Positions 9,849-18,261 of a stretch of 64,000 bases of DNA are shown here, piece after piece. Below the pieces are notes generated by a model that saw nothing but the letters and a program-made list of their open reading frames with translations, ran no database searches and had not been told where the DNA came from. How positions within the stretch are numbered: position 1 is the stretch's first letter; every line of letters begins with the position of its first letter. This DNA is from Pseudoalteromonas sp. R3 (GTDB taxonomy: Bacteria; Pseudomonadota; Gammaproteobacteria; Enterobacterales; Alteromonadaceae). The position numbers and the translations under genes are program-made. The stretch covers positions 2,232,001 to 2,296,000 of the forward strand of contig NZ_CP034835.1 in NCBI RefSeq assembly GCF_004014715.1. The letters are read 5' to 3'.

Positions 9849-10817
9849 TTAAAAACTCAAGCAATTCTTTTTGGCTAGGATCGCTTTCTTCAAAAGAACA
9901 CAGATAAAGATAAATATTAAGTAGTCTGAGCCCAACTTAAACGACACTATATTGTATATATCCAAGTATTTCTCATCGTATTTTTTTGCTGACTCACACA
10001 AAAGTTTGAGATACTTAACGTCCGGTAGTACTTGTTTGAAAATTTGATGTTCCTTCAATATGCAATAGCAGATGAAAAAGTACAAACTATCGACTTCCTT
10101 TGGCACCACGGATTGACGCTTGCAGTAACAGGCAAAGTAAAGAGTTACGATTATTGGGTGGGCAAACTTGTCACTTTCAAACTTTGTAATAACTTCCAAG
10201 AGGCTTTTTTGGGTTTTTTCTTGTTCGCTTGTTAAGCCTCCTACGTATATCAAAATACTATCTTTTTTACTGACTAGATTGAAATCATCAACACTTTGCC
10301 TAAGCGTTTTGATTGATACACCACTAGCAAGCCTTTCATAGTGAGTAAGTGAATCTGCACAAAAGTCCGCAACCTGACTATGCAGCAACTGCCTATCCTG
10401 GAACTCAGTCATAGCCTTAAGCTCCTTCCTGTTAGTGCTCCAGGTCATCAAAAGCAAAATGATGGTAAGCAAGAGAAAAAGTGGTGAGAGTATGTTGTTA
10501 AAATAAACTGCAACATCGACCCAATCTTTCAAACCCGTTGTATTAGGGCTGTAATCGTATCTATCAAAGAAAACGAAAAAAATCCAACTTGCAGACATAA
10601 CTAGGATTGAAACTATAACTAAAATAGTTTTTTTTCCTTTAAAGGAGGCTAGGGTGTTTGAGTAGAACTCCGCCATTTTTTCCAATGAGGCTTTGGCATC
10701 AGAGTAGAATGTAGGTGCCTTTTCAGCAAATCGACAGACAACAGTGATCGCCATACCTAAAGTATTCCAAAACAGCAGTGTGGCTAGTAAAACTAAAAAT
10801 TGTTCAAAATTAATCAT
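9849..10817 (-). CDS. accessory membrane protein (moron), possible abortive-infection type
   Basis: 322 aa with three hydrophobic segments (about 7-28, 63-85, 108-128) and a long, Lys-rich cytoplasmic C terminus. The layout (short membrane anchor with a TNRKELKAM-like linker after the last helix) resembles putative phage abortive-infection (putAbiC-like) proteins, but I see no diagnostic motif. It is clearly AT-richer than the flanking tail genes and separates tape measure from distal tail genes, so it is an inserted moron. A role in superinfection exclusion is inference. Confidence 0.7.
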   Translation of the reverse strand: MINFEQFLVLLATLLFWNTLGMAITVVCRFAEKAPTFYSDAKASLEKMAEFYSNTLASFKGKKTILVIVSILVMSASWIFFVFFDRYDYSPNTTGLKDWVDVAVYFNNILSPLFLLLTIILLLMTWSTNRKELKAMTEFQDRQLLHSQVADFCADSLTHYERLASGVSIKTLRQSVDDFNLVSKKDSILIYVGGLTSEQEKTQKSLLEVITKFESDKFAHPIIVTLYFACYCKRQSVVPKEVDSLYFFICYCILKEHQIFKQVLPDVKYLKLLCESAKKYDEKYLDIYNIVSFKLGSDYLIFIFICVLLKKAILAKKNCLSF

Positions 10818-10929
10818 AGAATTTCCTTCTATCTAACTAGCGCAATCATATCAATTATTTATCCGTTGATCTCCCAAATAAATTGCTATTCCATTGTTCA
10901 TGACATTCTAATGATGTTAGCTCTAACGC

Positions 10930-11373
10930 ATGTATCCTGATACCATAGCTGTATATTTAAACAGTATCCGTATCCACATGCCAGTCATCCGCTACAAACA
11001 CAACTATGGTCACATCCTGCTCACGACAGGAGGGCTGCTGCGCAACACAAAATGCGTCAATCGGGGTCGTGTTCGGTGTAGTGATCTGGATGACCAGGAA
11101 CACTATCTAGCGTTTCGAGGGTTTACCAGTGAGCTGCGTGCATATCATTTTGAGCGTGTAACAATGCACGATGTGACAGGCATCACCGGCGATAAGACCG
11201 GGCTAAGTGGCTGGGTAGACCTAAAGGGGCATTATGTTGGTGTGTGGTGTGATGACGGTGTGTATCTGGCCCTGGACGCAACGGGCTATCCGGTTGAGGA
11301 TAAAGACTACACACCACCAGAAAAGGCACCAGGTGTTGTTATTGACCTGGCGCGGGCTCGCAAGCTACGCTAG
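10930..11373 (+). CDS. unrecognised phage protein, antisense to the tail operon
   Basis: 147 aa; an alternative ATG at 10978 would give 131 aa (MPVIRYKHNY...). It is beta-rich with several Cys residues and no recognisable domain. Its TAG stop overlaps the tape-measure stop on the other strand (11370-11373), so the two genes converge with no spacer. With the membrane protein at 9849 it makes an accessory island within the tail module. Function unknown; it could be a lysogeny-expressed moron. Confidence 0.6.
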   Translation: MYPDTIAVYLNSIRIHMPVIRYKHNYGHILLTTGGLLRNTKCVNRGRVRCSDLDDQEHYLAFRGFTSELRAYHFERVTMHDVTGITGDKTGLSGWVDLKGHYVGVWCDDGVYLALDATGYPVEDKDYTPPEKAPGVVIDLARARKLR

Positions 11374-14300
11374 GCCGCTTTAATCGCCCGAATAATACTG
11401 CCATTGGAACGGACATTGGCTATCACAACAGCCTCAATGCGGCTGGCAATGTTTTGGGCAACCAGTTCGCCTTTAGCGTCATTTTGCGCGGCCTGGACGG
11501 TGATCTGATTGGTAATGGCAAAACTGATATTGCCCTGGCCACCACTTTGGCCACCTGCGTTATAGTGGCGGGCCATGGCGCTGATCTCTATGTTTTGTTT
11601 AGGTGACAGGACGCGCTCACCACGCTGTAGCAGATAGGTGCTCTCGTTGGGCACATAGTCCAGACCACCATGCGCAATACCTGCCGGTTGTTGAGCCTTT
11701 ATCTGTCTAACCTGCTGCAGGCCAGATAACACAGCAGCGGCGGCTGCAGCCACACCCAGTGCAGGGCCCACGATAGGGATAGGTGCCAAAGCTGTATAAG
11801 CGCCGGTTGCTGCCTGATAGGTGTTGATCAATGCCTGCGATATAGCAAACGCCTTGTAAGCTTTAAACGCGGTTTTACTTTGTCCAGCCAGCTGTTTAAA
11901 CATGTTGGCACCCAGGCCAACAACGGCATTGGCTTTTTCGGCCTGTGTTTGTTTCTCAAAATTCGCGAATGCCAGGATTGTCGATTGCAACGCGCCGGTA
12001 TGGCGAGTTCGGATCTGCATTAAACGCTCCTGGTGCGCCGCTTCGTTCGCCTCTCGCTGGCTATGGAAACCTTGCGCGGCCAGTAGCTCCTGCTGGCGCT
12101 CAATCTCCCTAATCTCGTTGTCAGTGTTATGCTTTAGCTCGCCAATTTCATCATTGGCGGCCAGACCAAGCTGGCCACGGCGTTTGGCATCCACCCGGGC
12201 TTGCTGGCGTGCTTGCTCCACGGCCAGCTCATTGTTGTAGGCGGCCAGTGCCTCGCGGCCACTAAACCCGCGCATCTGGGCTATGCGGTTCTCCAGTTCG
12301 GTGCGCAGGTCGTTGCGCCGCTTTTCCTCCGCCTGATTCTGTATGCGGGTTTTCTCGGCTTCGCGCCGGGTGGTGATCGCCTTTACATCCTCAGCGTGTT
12401 TAGCGTCGAGCTGCGCCAGCAGGGCGTTATATTTGGCTTTGTTTGCCTGGTCGTTGTCCCGGGCGGTGATCACCATTGCCCGGCGCTTTTCGTAACTGGC
12501 CTGCAGCCGTCCTTCTTCATCCAGCAGGCTGGTTTGCAGCTGCTGGATATTCTGGGGCAGGGCGGCTGCGGCTTGTTGCGCCTCCTCGATGACCGTTTGC
12601 CAGGGGCTTTGCGCCAGGTTTTTGTTGGTGTTGGCGGTTGCAGCTGCCAGCTTTAGCTGCTCGTCGCGAAGCTTTGACTGCTCATTAATGTACTTTTGAG
12701 TTTGCTCAATCTGCTGACGGTAAACAAATTTAGAGCGATCAGAGCCCGCATTATCCCGGAGCGTCTGCAGGCGCTTGAGTTTGGTATAGGCGCGGTCGAT
12801 AAGTTTCGTATAGTTAGCTGCCCGTTTGCCCGCTCTCTCTATGTCATTGCGAGCTGTCATGTTATTAACCGAGTCATACGCCCCGGCGAGGTTTAGCAGG
12901 TTGGTTTTGAGCGTTTTGCTACTTTGGGCCGCATTGTCGCTCTGCATTGCAAAGTAGGCCACACCTAAACCCGCAGTAACCGCCAGGCCAACCGGACCAC
13001 CAAACACACCCATTACAGCGCTCAAGCCGCGAGCGGCAACCGATGCGCTGCGAGCAGCAACCGTATAGTTTGCGGTGGCTGCGGTCAGTGCCTGCTGTGT
13101 TACCAGGGCCCGCTGGTTGGCAGCCGCCAGGCGGGCAACGGCAGCGGTGCGCATTTGCTCTGTACGGGCCACGTTGAGTGTATGCGCGGCATAGGTTTTA
13201 GCCTGGAGCGAGCGCTGATGCTCAATGGCCGCAGACGCCTGATTTTGTTTTGCCAGCGCCAGATCGGCACTTAACGCACGTTGTTTAGCAACCACCTGAG
13301 CCGTAAAGGCGGTCGTGGCACGGGCGGCACCCGCTGCCAGATGACCACCCAACACAATCGTCAACCCCGTTGCTGCAGTTGTTAGCCCGTCTACCAGCTC
13401 CGCGTTTTCGCGCAGCTCACGCATGCCATCGCGCAGCAGGTCAACAACGCCGGTTACTGCAAAATTAACCGGCTGCTCGTAATGGCGGATCAGCCGTTGA
13501 TACTCGTTGCTCATCTCAGCAAACGAGGCGTTGATTTTACCCTCAGTCGCCTCAGCAGCTCCGGCGTAGTCCTCCAGCGCCGTGATCAGGTATTTTTTAA
13601 ACATCTGGCTGGTTACCCGGCCATCGTTTACCATCTGCCGGAATCCTCCGGCAGCTACACCCGCCGCTTTATCCAGGCGTTGCAATAGACCGGGCAGGGG
13701 TTCAGTCACCTGGTTTAGTTCCTCGGCGCGCAAAACGCCCGCCGTCATCCCCTGGGTCATACCAAACAGCGACTGCTCCAGCTGCACATTGCTGGCACCG
13801 GTTTTAGCCGCCGCGTTGGCCATCCCCTCCAGGATAGACACACCCTCACGCTGCGTAACCACACCGGCCTGCTGCAGGTTGAGAATTTTGCTGTAGCTAT
13901 CGGCCAGGGTGGTGTACTGCGTATTGAGCCGATCCGCTGCATTAAACAGATAGTGCTGCACAGCATTGTAACCCTGCGCCGTGTCAGTCAGCCCCTGCAG
14001 ACGCGTATCCAGTAACTGCGCTGCGCCCGTATCACGCACAAACATCGCGCCAGTCCCTAACCCCACCAACCCCGACAGGGTAATGGCCAGATGAGAGTAC
14101 CCGGTATTTAACGCAGACACCTGTCGGGTTGCACCTGAATGAGAGGCGGCAACTTTGGCCTGCGAGGCACTTAACTGCTGGTTTGCTGCAACCAGGCGGC
14201 GCGTAGCGCTGCGCTGCAGTTCCTGCACGCGAGCTGCCTGTTGCTGGCTGGCCGCACGGCGCTTGGCCGCAATGGCAACCAGGTTGTCCGACTGGGCAAC

Positions 14301-14771
14301 TTTCTGGTTGGCGTTGGTTTGTTTGCGTGTTTCGTCGGTGGTTTTTTTAATGGCCTGGCCGGTTTGGCCTTGCGCAGCGGCAGCGCTCTTTTGGCTTGTG
14401 GCTACCTGCTGTACCACCTCAGCCTGATTGGCCGCTGCGGTAGTTTGGGCCTTGGCCTTGTTAGCTGCTTTTTCCTGGCTGGCTGCCGATTGCGTGGCAG
14501 TAGTTGCCACATCACGATTAGCCGCAATAACGCCTTGCGCAACCAGGCTTTGCTGCATGGCAACCTGGCTGCCCCGTTGCATGGCCTCTATAGCAACCGT
14601 CTGGCCAGCAGTCGCCTGGCCAACCGCCTCAGATAGGCGGGTATTAGCTCCACGTTGCGCCTCAAGCGCTTTAGGGATCCGTTGTAGATCCGCAATATTT
14701 TTTTTAGTGCCGTCGGTTACCGCCTTACCGTCGTAATGTAAGCGCAGCGCCAGTTTCAGTTTTGATTTCAT
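11370..14771 (-). CDS. tail length tape measure protein
   Basis: 1133 aa, the longest helical protein in the module. The N-terminal third is Ala/Gln-rich coiled coil, followed by the conserved tape-measure domain (around residues 225-400, GLTDTAQGYNAV..YSKILNLQQAGV..). Hydrophobic segments follow (about 470-630), then a second coiled-coil region and a C-terminal hydrophobic stretch. The ATG at 14771 has AAGG upstream and overlaps the chaperone gene by 47 nt. By the usual ruler relation (about 0.15 nm per residue) the tail would be near 170 nm; that is inference. A long tape measure with no sheath gene indicates a siphophage rather than a contractile Mu tail. Confidence 0.92.
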   Translation of the reverse strand: MKSKLKLALRLHYDGKAVTDGTKKNIADLQRIPKALEAQRGANTRLSEAVGQATAGQTVAIEAMQRGSQVAMQQSLVAQGVIAANRDVATTATQSAASQEKAANKAKAQTTAAANQAEVVQQVATSQKSAAAAQGQTGQAIKKTTDETRKQTNANQKVAQSDNLVAIAAKRRAASQQQAARVQELQRSATRRLVAANQQLSASQAKVAASHSGATRQVSALNTGYSHLAITLSGLVGLGTGAMFVRDTGAAQLLDTRLQGLTDTAQGYNAVQHYLFNAADRLNTQYTTLADSYSKILNLQQAGVVTQREGVSILEGMANAAAKTGASNVQLEQSLFGMTQGMTAGVLRAEELNQVTEPLPGLLQRLDKAAGVAAGGFRQMVNDGRVTSQMFKKYLITALEDYAGAAEATEGKINASFAEMSNEYQRLIRHYEQPVNFAVTGVVDLLRDGMRELRENAELVDGLTTAATGLTIVLGGHLAAGAARATTAFTAQVVAKQRALSADLALAKQNQASAAIEHQRSLQAKTYAAHTLNVARTEQMRTAAVARLAAANQRALVTQQALTAATANYTVAARSASVAARGLSAVMGVFGGPVGLAVTAGLGVAYFAMQSDNAAQSSKTLKTNLLNLAGAYDSVNNMTARNDIERAGKRAANYTKLIDRAYTKLKRLQTLRDNAGSDRSKFVYRQQIEQTQKYINEQSKLRDEQLKLAAATANTNKNLAQSPWQTVIEEAQQAAAALPQNIQQLQTSLLDEEGRLQASYEKRRAMVITARDNDQANKAKYNALLAQLDAKHAEDVKAITTRREAEKTRIQNQAEEKRRNDLRTELENRIAQMRGFSGREALAAYNNELAVEQARQQARVDAKRRGQLGLAANDEIGELKHNTDNEIREIERQQELLAAQGFHSQREANEAAHQERLMQIRTRHTGALQSTILAFANFEKQTQAEKANAVVGLGANMFKQLAGQSKTAFKAYKAFAISQALINTYQAATGAYTALAPIPIVGPALGVAAAAAAVLSGLQQVRQIKAQQPAGIAHGGLDYVPNESTYLLQRGERVLSPKQNIEISAMARHYNAGGQSGGQGNISFAITNQITVQAAQNDAKGELVAQNIASRIEAVVIANVRSNGSIIRAIKAA

Positions 14772-15099
14772 CGGGTCGCCTTAACAGTCCTACAACTGTG
14801 CGCTCCAGCAGCTGGAGCTTGGTAAAATCGGTGGGGGTGAGTGTCAGGCCAGCGTAGCGCCAGGCAATGTCGGCGCGGGCGTAGTCCAGTGCTACCTCTA
14901 CGCCGCCTTTACAAAACTGCCACTGGCTACCGGCAGTGGTGAGGGCAGTAGCGGCCACCCAGTTATCGGGCAGTACAGTTAAATCGGTTTGCGCTTTGGG
15001 TGGCTCAGCCGGCGCACCAAAATGCGCCAGGTCATCGGCTACCGTCTGGCTGGTTGTTGTTGCCAGGTCCCCCACAAACCACCTGGCAACATCAATTAG
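14725..15099 (-). CDS. tail assembly chaperone, frameshift extension (GT-like, DUF1799)
   Basis: The frame is open from the slippery site at 15099-15105 and continues to 14725. A GTG at 15075 exists but has no convincing ribosome site. The conserved LDYARADIAWRYAGL..FTKLQLLERTVVGLL segment matches DUF1799 proteins found after the tail chaperone in D3112/GTA-type tails. It is most likely made only as a -1 frameshift fusion with the upstream chaperone (about 231 aa in total), the counterpart of lambda gpGT, bridging tail tube and tape measure during assembly. Confidence 0.78.
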   Translation of the reverse strand, partial: LIDVARWFVGDLATTTSQTVADDLAHFGAPAEPPKAQTDLTVLPDNWVAATALTTAGSQWQFCKGGVEVALDYARADIAWRYAGLTLTPTDFTKLQLLERTVVGLLRRPDEIKTETGAALTLRR

Positions 15100-15419
15100 T
15101 TTTTTTCCTGTACGGCGTATTGCGCCTGTATGCTGGCCGACGATAAACGAGCTGCCAGCGCACCATAGGCCAGCATTTCCTCTTTTGCGCCCTCGGAGTA
15201 GGGCGCGTCTTCGCCCTCATAAGTAAAGCCTGTCCAGCCAACCAGCAATTTACGTACTACATCAGCATCAGACAGGTTGCCACTGGTGATCTCGTCGATT
15301 TCTGACTGGGTGATCAGTTTTATCTGGGCGGTGAATTTAAAGGCTAGCCCGCCAAACTCAAAATCCAGGGGCATGTCGATTTGTGCATTTTTCAATTGTT
15401 CTAGCAGTTTCAATTTCAT
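15096..15419 (-). CDS. tail assembly chaperone (G-like)
   Basis: 107 aa from ATG at 15419; an upstream TTG at 15434 is less likely. It lies directly between tail tube and the DUF1799 frame, the slot of lambda gpG. Its last codons are GAA AAA AAC TAA, giving a canonical A-AAA-AAC slippery heptamer immediately before the stop. It should coat or solubilise the tape measure before tube polymerisation and be made in excess over the frameshift product. Confidence 0.8.
   Translation of the reverse strand: MKLKLLEQLKNAQIDMPLDFEFGGLAFKFTAQIKLITQSEIDEITSGNLSDADVVRKLLVGWTGFTYEGEDAPYSEGAKEEMLAYGALAARLSSASIQAQYAVQEKN
15099..15105 (-). promoter_or_regulatory. -1 ribosomal frameshift slippery heptamer (A AAA AAC)
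   Basis: On the minus strand the sequence is GAAAAAAAC followed by TAA. In zero frame it reads GAA AAA AAC stop, the ideal X-XXY-YYZ arrangement. A -1 slip places the ribosome on CTA ATT GAT... which stays open into the DUF1799 frame. Conserved frameshifts at exactly this gene pair are well established in long-tailed phages. Confidence 0.8.
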
Positions 15420-15426
15420 AATCAGA

Positions 15427-16323
15427 TCACTCAAATACTAACGTTAGTTCGTCATAGCCCGCGTTTGAGGGCACCAGTTTGCCGTCAAACTCGTAGCCGG
15501 TCAGTTCGCTATCCAGGTTGGTGTATTTTGGTACCGGCATCTGGTAGCGGCCCAAAATGGTTACCCGGGAACCTGCGCTGCTACCGTGGTTAAACTCAAA
15601 GGTCTGGATATTTCCCACCGCGTTAAACGGGTTAAACAGTGCCAGGGTTTCGGCGGATACCGTAAAATTAGCCGTGCTCTCGTGGCCGGTGATCATGATC
15701 TCGTCATGGTTAATCGCCCGGTCAAATATCACGTTATTACCAAGATCAACCGTCAGTTTATGTAGCGTGCGGCTGGCACCGTCCAGTTTAAACGCACTGC
15801 TATTGGTCGCGCCCAGGGTGCTGGGTTTAGCCCAGTTTGACCAGTTGGCCTCTGGCGGCGCGCTCGATGCAACCGGTGGGCTAAACAGCCCTTTAAACTG
15901 CCAGTTAATCATGGGGCGGCCTTTTTCCAGGCTAATGCTCATGTTGCCCATCATCTGGTCAATCTCATGGGTGTTATTACCAAACCGCAGTAGGCATTTA
16001 GCGGCCGTAGCCTCGCCTTTGGTGTACGTCACTGCGGTAGAGGTCGATACCTGCACCAGGCCACAGGCCAGCAGCAGCGGGCCGATGGCCGGGGCATTGC
16101 CTGGTGTGCCACTCACAGCCAACGGGGTTTTAAAATTAATGGATACATGCTGGCCGTAGTATATTTCCAGGGTTGCCCCCGAGTGCGCGCGTTCCAGTTC
16201 GTCGGCCTCGGTTTCGGTCTCGATGCTAAACTCCACATCAGACGCATACACCGCATGGCTGCCCAGCAGCGTGGTACCGGCACTGGCGGCCAGCAGTATT
16301 TTGTCTTTAAATCGCCAGCTCAT
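15427..16323 (-). CDS. major tail tube protein
   Basis: 298 aa, beta-rich with repeated Thr/Ser-Gly segments and a late YEFDGKLVPSN...ELTLVF end typical of tail tube subunits. It sits between the tail terminator region and the chaperone genes. Its ATG overlaps the stop of a small upstream ORF (GTATGA). It polymerises around the tape measure to form the tail shaft. Length is slightly above the usual 150-250 aa, possibly because of an added surface domain. Confidence 0.82.
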   Translation of the reverse strand: MSWRFKDKILLAASAGTTLLGSHAVYASDVEFSIETETEADELERAHSGATLEIYYGQHVSINFKTPLAVSGTPGNAPAIGPLLLACGLVQVSTSTAVTYTKGEATAAKCLLRFGNNTHEIDQMMGNMSISLEKGRPMINWQFKGLFSPPVASSAPPEANWSNWAKPSTLGATNSSAFKLDGASRTLHKLTVDLGNNVIFDRAINHDEIMITGHESTANFTVSAETLALFNPFNAVGNIQTFEFNHGSSAGSRVTILGRYQMPVPKYTNLDSELTGYEFDGKLVPSNAGYDELTLVFE

Positions 16324-16484
16324 ACTTTAGCCTCCGATAGTTTGTCGCCGTCGAGCACCAGGCAGCCTTTGGCCTGGCTGCGGTTACGTCGTTTTTGTGC
16401 CAGTGCGGCCTGCACCTGGGCGGCAATCGCTGCCGGGGTTAGGGGTGTTTGCTTAGCACTTGGTTGCCGTTTTTTGTCTGTCAT
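16320..16484 (-). CDS. small basic phage protein (54 aa)
   Basis: A 54-residue frame starts with ATG at 16484, directly abutting the upstream gene's TAA, and ends with TGA overlapping the tail tube ATG. The sequence is Lys/Arg/Gln/Ala-rich (MTDKKRQPSAKQTPLTP...) with a predicted helix. Perfect coupling at both ends argues it is real. Function unknown. Confidence 0.65.
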   Translation of the reverse strand: MTDKKRQPSAKQTPLTPAAIAAQVQAALAQKRRNRSQAKGCLVLDGDKLSEAKV

Positions 16485-16919
16485 TTACATCACCTTTGTG
16501 TTTACAGTTACCAGCCCACTTACACTGAATTGGCACTGGTAAATCAGGTTTTTGGTGTCCGGGTTAAACTCCACAATGCGGCCCCGGTGTAGTTTTATGG
16601 GCTCGTAGGGCGGTATGGTCAGCCCGCCCAGTGTCTGTTTAACCTGCTCACGCGCTTTGCGTACCTCCGCATCTGTACTGCGGTTCGCCGCACGACAAGG
16701 CACAATGATCATCACCGCAAAAATCTCAGTTACCTGGTACTCGTCCTGGCCGTTAATGCTGCTGGCCAGTTCGTAGTCCTCATCGAGCGGCAGCACACAA
16801 AACAGCGTGTGTTGCACAGGTTTACGGCGGGCCTCGTTAAAATCGGCGGCATAATGGGTTGTGAACCCGGCGCGTTTTAAAGCGGCCTCAATCTGGTTTA
16901 AATCAAAATTAAACTGCAT
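16485..16919 (-). CDS. tail terminator / completion protein-like
   Basis: 144 aa, located between the gpG-like virion morphogenesis protein and the tail tube gene, the slot of the tail terminator (Gp37/DUF1834 kind). The alternating alpha/beta pattern with a final beta strand (YQCQFSVSGLV) agrees. A TTTAAA pair 11 bp apart (16919 and 16930) spans its start. Assignment is mainly by position. Confidence 0.6.
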   Translation of the reverse strand: MQFNFDLNQIEAALKRAGFTTHYAADFNEARRKPVQHTLFCVLPLDEDYELASSINGQDEYQVTEIFAVMIIVPCRAANRSTDAEVRKAREQVKQTLGGLTIPPYEPIKLHRGRIVEFNPDTKNLIYQCQFSVSGLVTVNTKVM

Positions 16920-16930
16920 TTAAAGCTCCT

Positions 16931-17374
16931 TTAAACCAGCCAGTCGCTGACGATGTCTAACACTTCCCCGGCCTGGTATTGCTCTATGCCTATGATGGGC
17001 CGTGCGGGCAGGGTCACACTGTGGTTACGACCAGCTTTACCACCAAACTGGTGTATGGCCGCATAGTCCTCGCCCAAACCATGCTCCAGTACGCCTTTAT
17101 CAACATTGTGGGTGATAGATCCCGCCAGGTTGCGTTTATCCGTCAGTGTTAACCCGGGTACCTCCGGGTCGCGCCCTTGACCGGTTCGCGCGGCCTCCGA
17201 CTGTTGCCAACGGGTGCCATCCGGTGCCAGCTCATCTAAAAAGCGCTCGGTTACATCCATATCCAGGAATGCGCCTATATCGTCCAGCATGTCGTCGGGC
17301 GCTTTACTGCGCTGCTCAATCACCTGCAATGCCTCAATGCCATCGCCGGTTATATTGATATACACGCCCGCCAT
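16931..17374 (-). CDS. phage virion morphogenesis protein (Mu gpG-like)
   Basis: 147 aa. The pattern of an N-terminal helical part, a central DGTRWQQ segment, LTDKRNLAGSITHNV, and then the conserved YAAIHQFGGKAGRNHSVTLPARPIIGI stretch read in pieces is typical of PF05069-type virion morphogenesis proteins. These act at the head-tail joint. The end gene-to-gene spacing is 11 nt to the terminator-like gene. Confidence 0.82.
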   Translation of the reverse strand: MAGVYINITGDGIEALQVIEQRSKAPDDMLDDIGAFLDMDVTERFLDELAPDGTRWQQSEAARTGQGRDPEVPGLTLTDKRNLAGSITHNVDKGVLEHGLGEDYAAIHQFGGKAGRNHSVTLPARPIIGIEQYQAGEVLDIVSDWLV

Positions 17375-17377
17375 GGG

Positions 17378-17716
17378 TTAGTCCCATCCGCCGGAGCTTG
17401 ACGAACTGGAGCTATCGGATGATCCACCCCAGGAGCCTCCGTCAGAGCCGCCAGAGTAACCAGAACTCATGCTCGATGAAGTGTCCGGTTCAAAAACGGA
17501 TATGCCCGAGTCTCCAAACACAGGTGATGAATCACTGATCGAACTTCCAAAGTCTTCCAGCGCTTCGTATTCGTCGTGTGTCATGTCCAGAGAACAAACA
17601 TACACCCATGCATCTGTCTGAGTATCGAATACTTGCCGTCTGCGGTTATGTGTACGGCGCCGTGTATATCGTTTTTTATTACCCAGCCCGAATAGCTTAT
17701 TAATAAAATTAAACAT
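17378..17716 (-). CDS. unrecognised protein with Ser/Gly-rich tail
   Basis: 112 aa from ATG at 17716 (MFNFINKLFGLG...); an upstream codon at 17731 is possible. The N terminus is basic (KKRYTRRRTHNRRR), the middle acidic, and the last third almost wholly Ser/Gly with Trp (GGSWGGSSDSS...GGWD). It is inserted between the DUF1320 gene and the gpG-like gene. Similar low-complexity SG/W endings occur in membrane-anchored bacterial proteins, but none is diagnostic. Possible moron or virion accessory protein. Confidence 0.6.
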   Translation of the reverse strand: MFNFINKLFGLGNKKRYTRRRTHNRRRQVFDTQTDAWVYVCSLDMTHDEYEALEDFGSSISDSSPVFGDSGISVFEPDTSSSMSSGYSGGSDGGSWGGSSDSSSSSSSGGWD

Positions 17717-17738
17717 ATTTATACTCCCCACTTAATGA

Positions 17739-18209
17739 TTAATACGCTGGCCAGTTAAACTCGCTGGCGGGTGCCGCAGTGCGCACAGGTCCGCGCGATG
17801 CAGGCGGTGGCACTTTTACCTGGATAACGCCAGATTCGATTTTGCCCAGCTCCTGCATGGCATTTTTTCGACGAGCCAAAATGCTCTCGTCAGTGTCGTT
17901 ATTACACAACTCATAACGCATCAGCTCCGCAGCAATACCACGCAGGGGCGAGCTATCAATCTCAGCCACGGTTAGGTTAAAACGCACTACATAACCAAAA
18001 ATGGTGTTGTCCACATTGGCAGCAGCGGTTTTAAACCAGTTGGCAACTGTGGTTTGTAAATCGGTTTCAGGCGTGCCCGTCAGTGCCTGGTTTAAGTCGC
18101 CCTCAGTGACTTGCTGCGCGTCATAACCAAGCGCAAAGCGCCCATTGGCAAATTCCAACAGCCGATTAACCCCAATGCTGTTTAATACATGTGATGGGTC
18201 TACAAACAT
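17739..18209 (-). CDS. head-tail connector protein (DUF1320, Mu gp36-like)
   Basis: 156 aa. The opening MFVDPSHVLNSIGVNRLLEFAN, helix-rich body and RYELCNNDTDESILARRKNA segment match DUF1320 proteins found just after the major capsid gene in Mu-type phages. It probably closes the portal ring. A stable GGGGC-CGAA-GCCCC hairpin lies in the 52-nt gap to the capsid gene and may limit read-through or stabilise capsid mRNA. Confidence 0.8.
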   Translation of the reverse strand: MFVDPSHVLNSIGVNRLLEFANGRFALGYDAQQVTEGDLNQALTGTPETDLQTTVANWFKTAAANVDNTIFGYVVRFNLTVAEIDSSPLRGIAAELMRYELCNNDTDESILARRKNAMQELGKIESGVIQVKVPPPASRGPVRTAAPASEFNWPAY

Positions 18210-18261
18210 AAGACCTCCTATATATAGTGGGATAAGTAGCGGGGCCGAAGCCCCAACAGGG

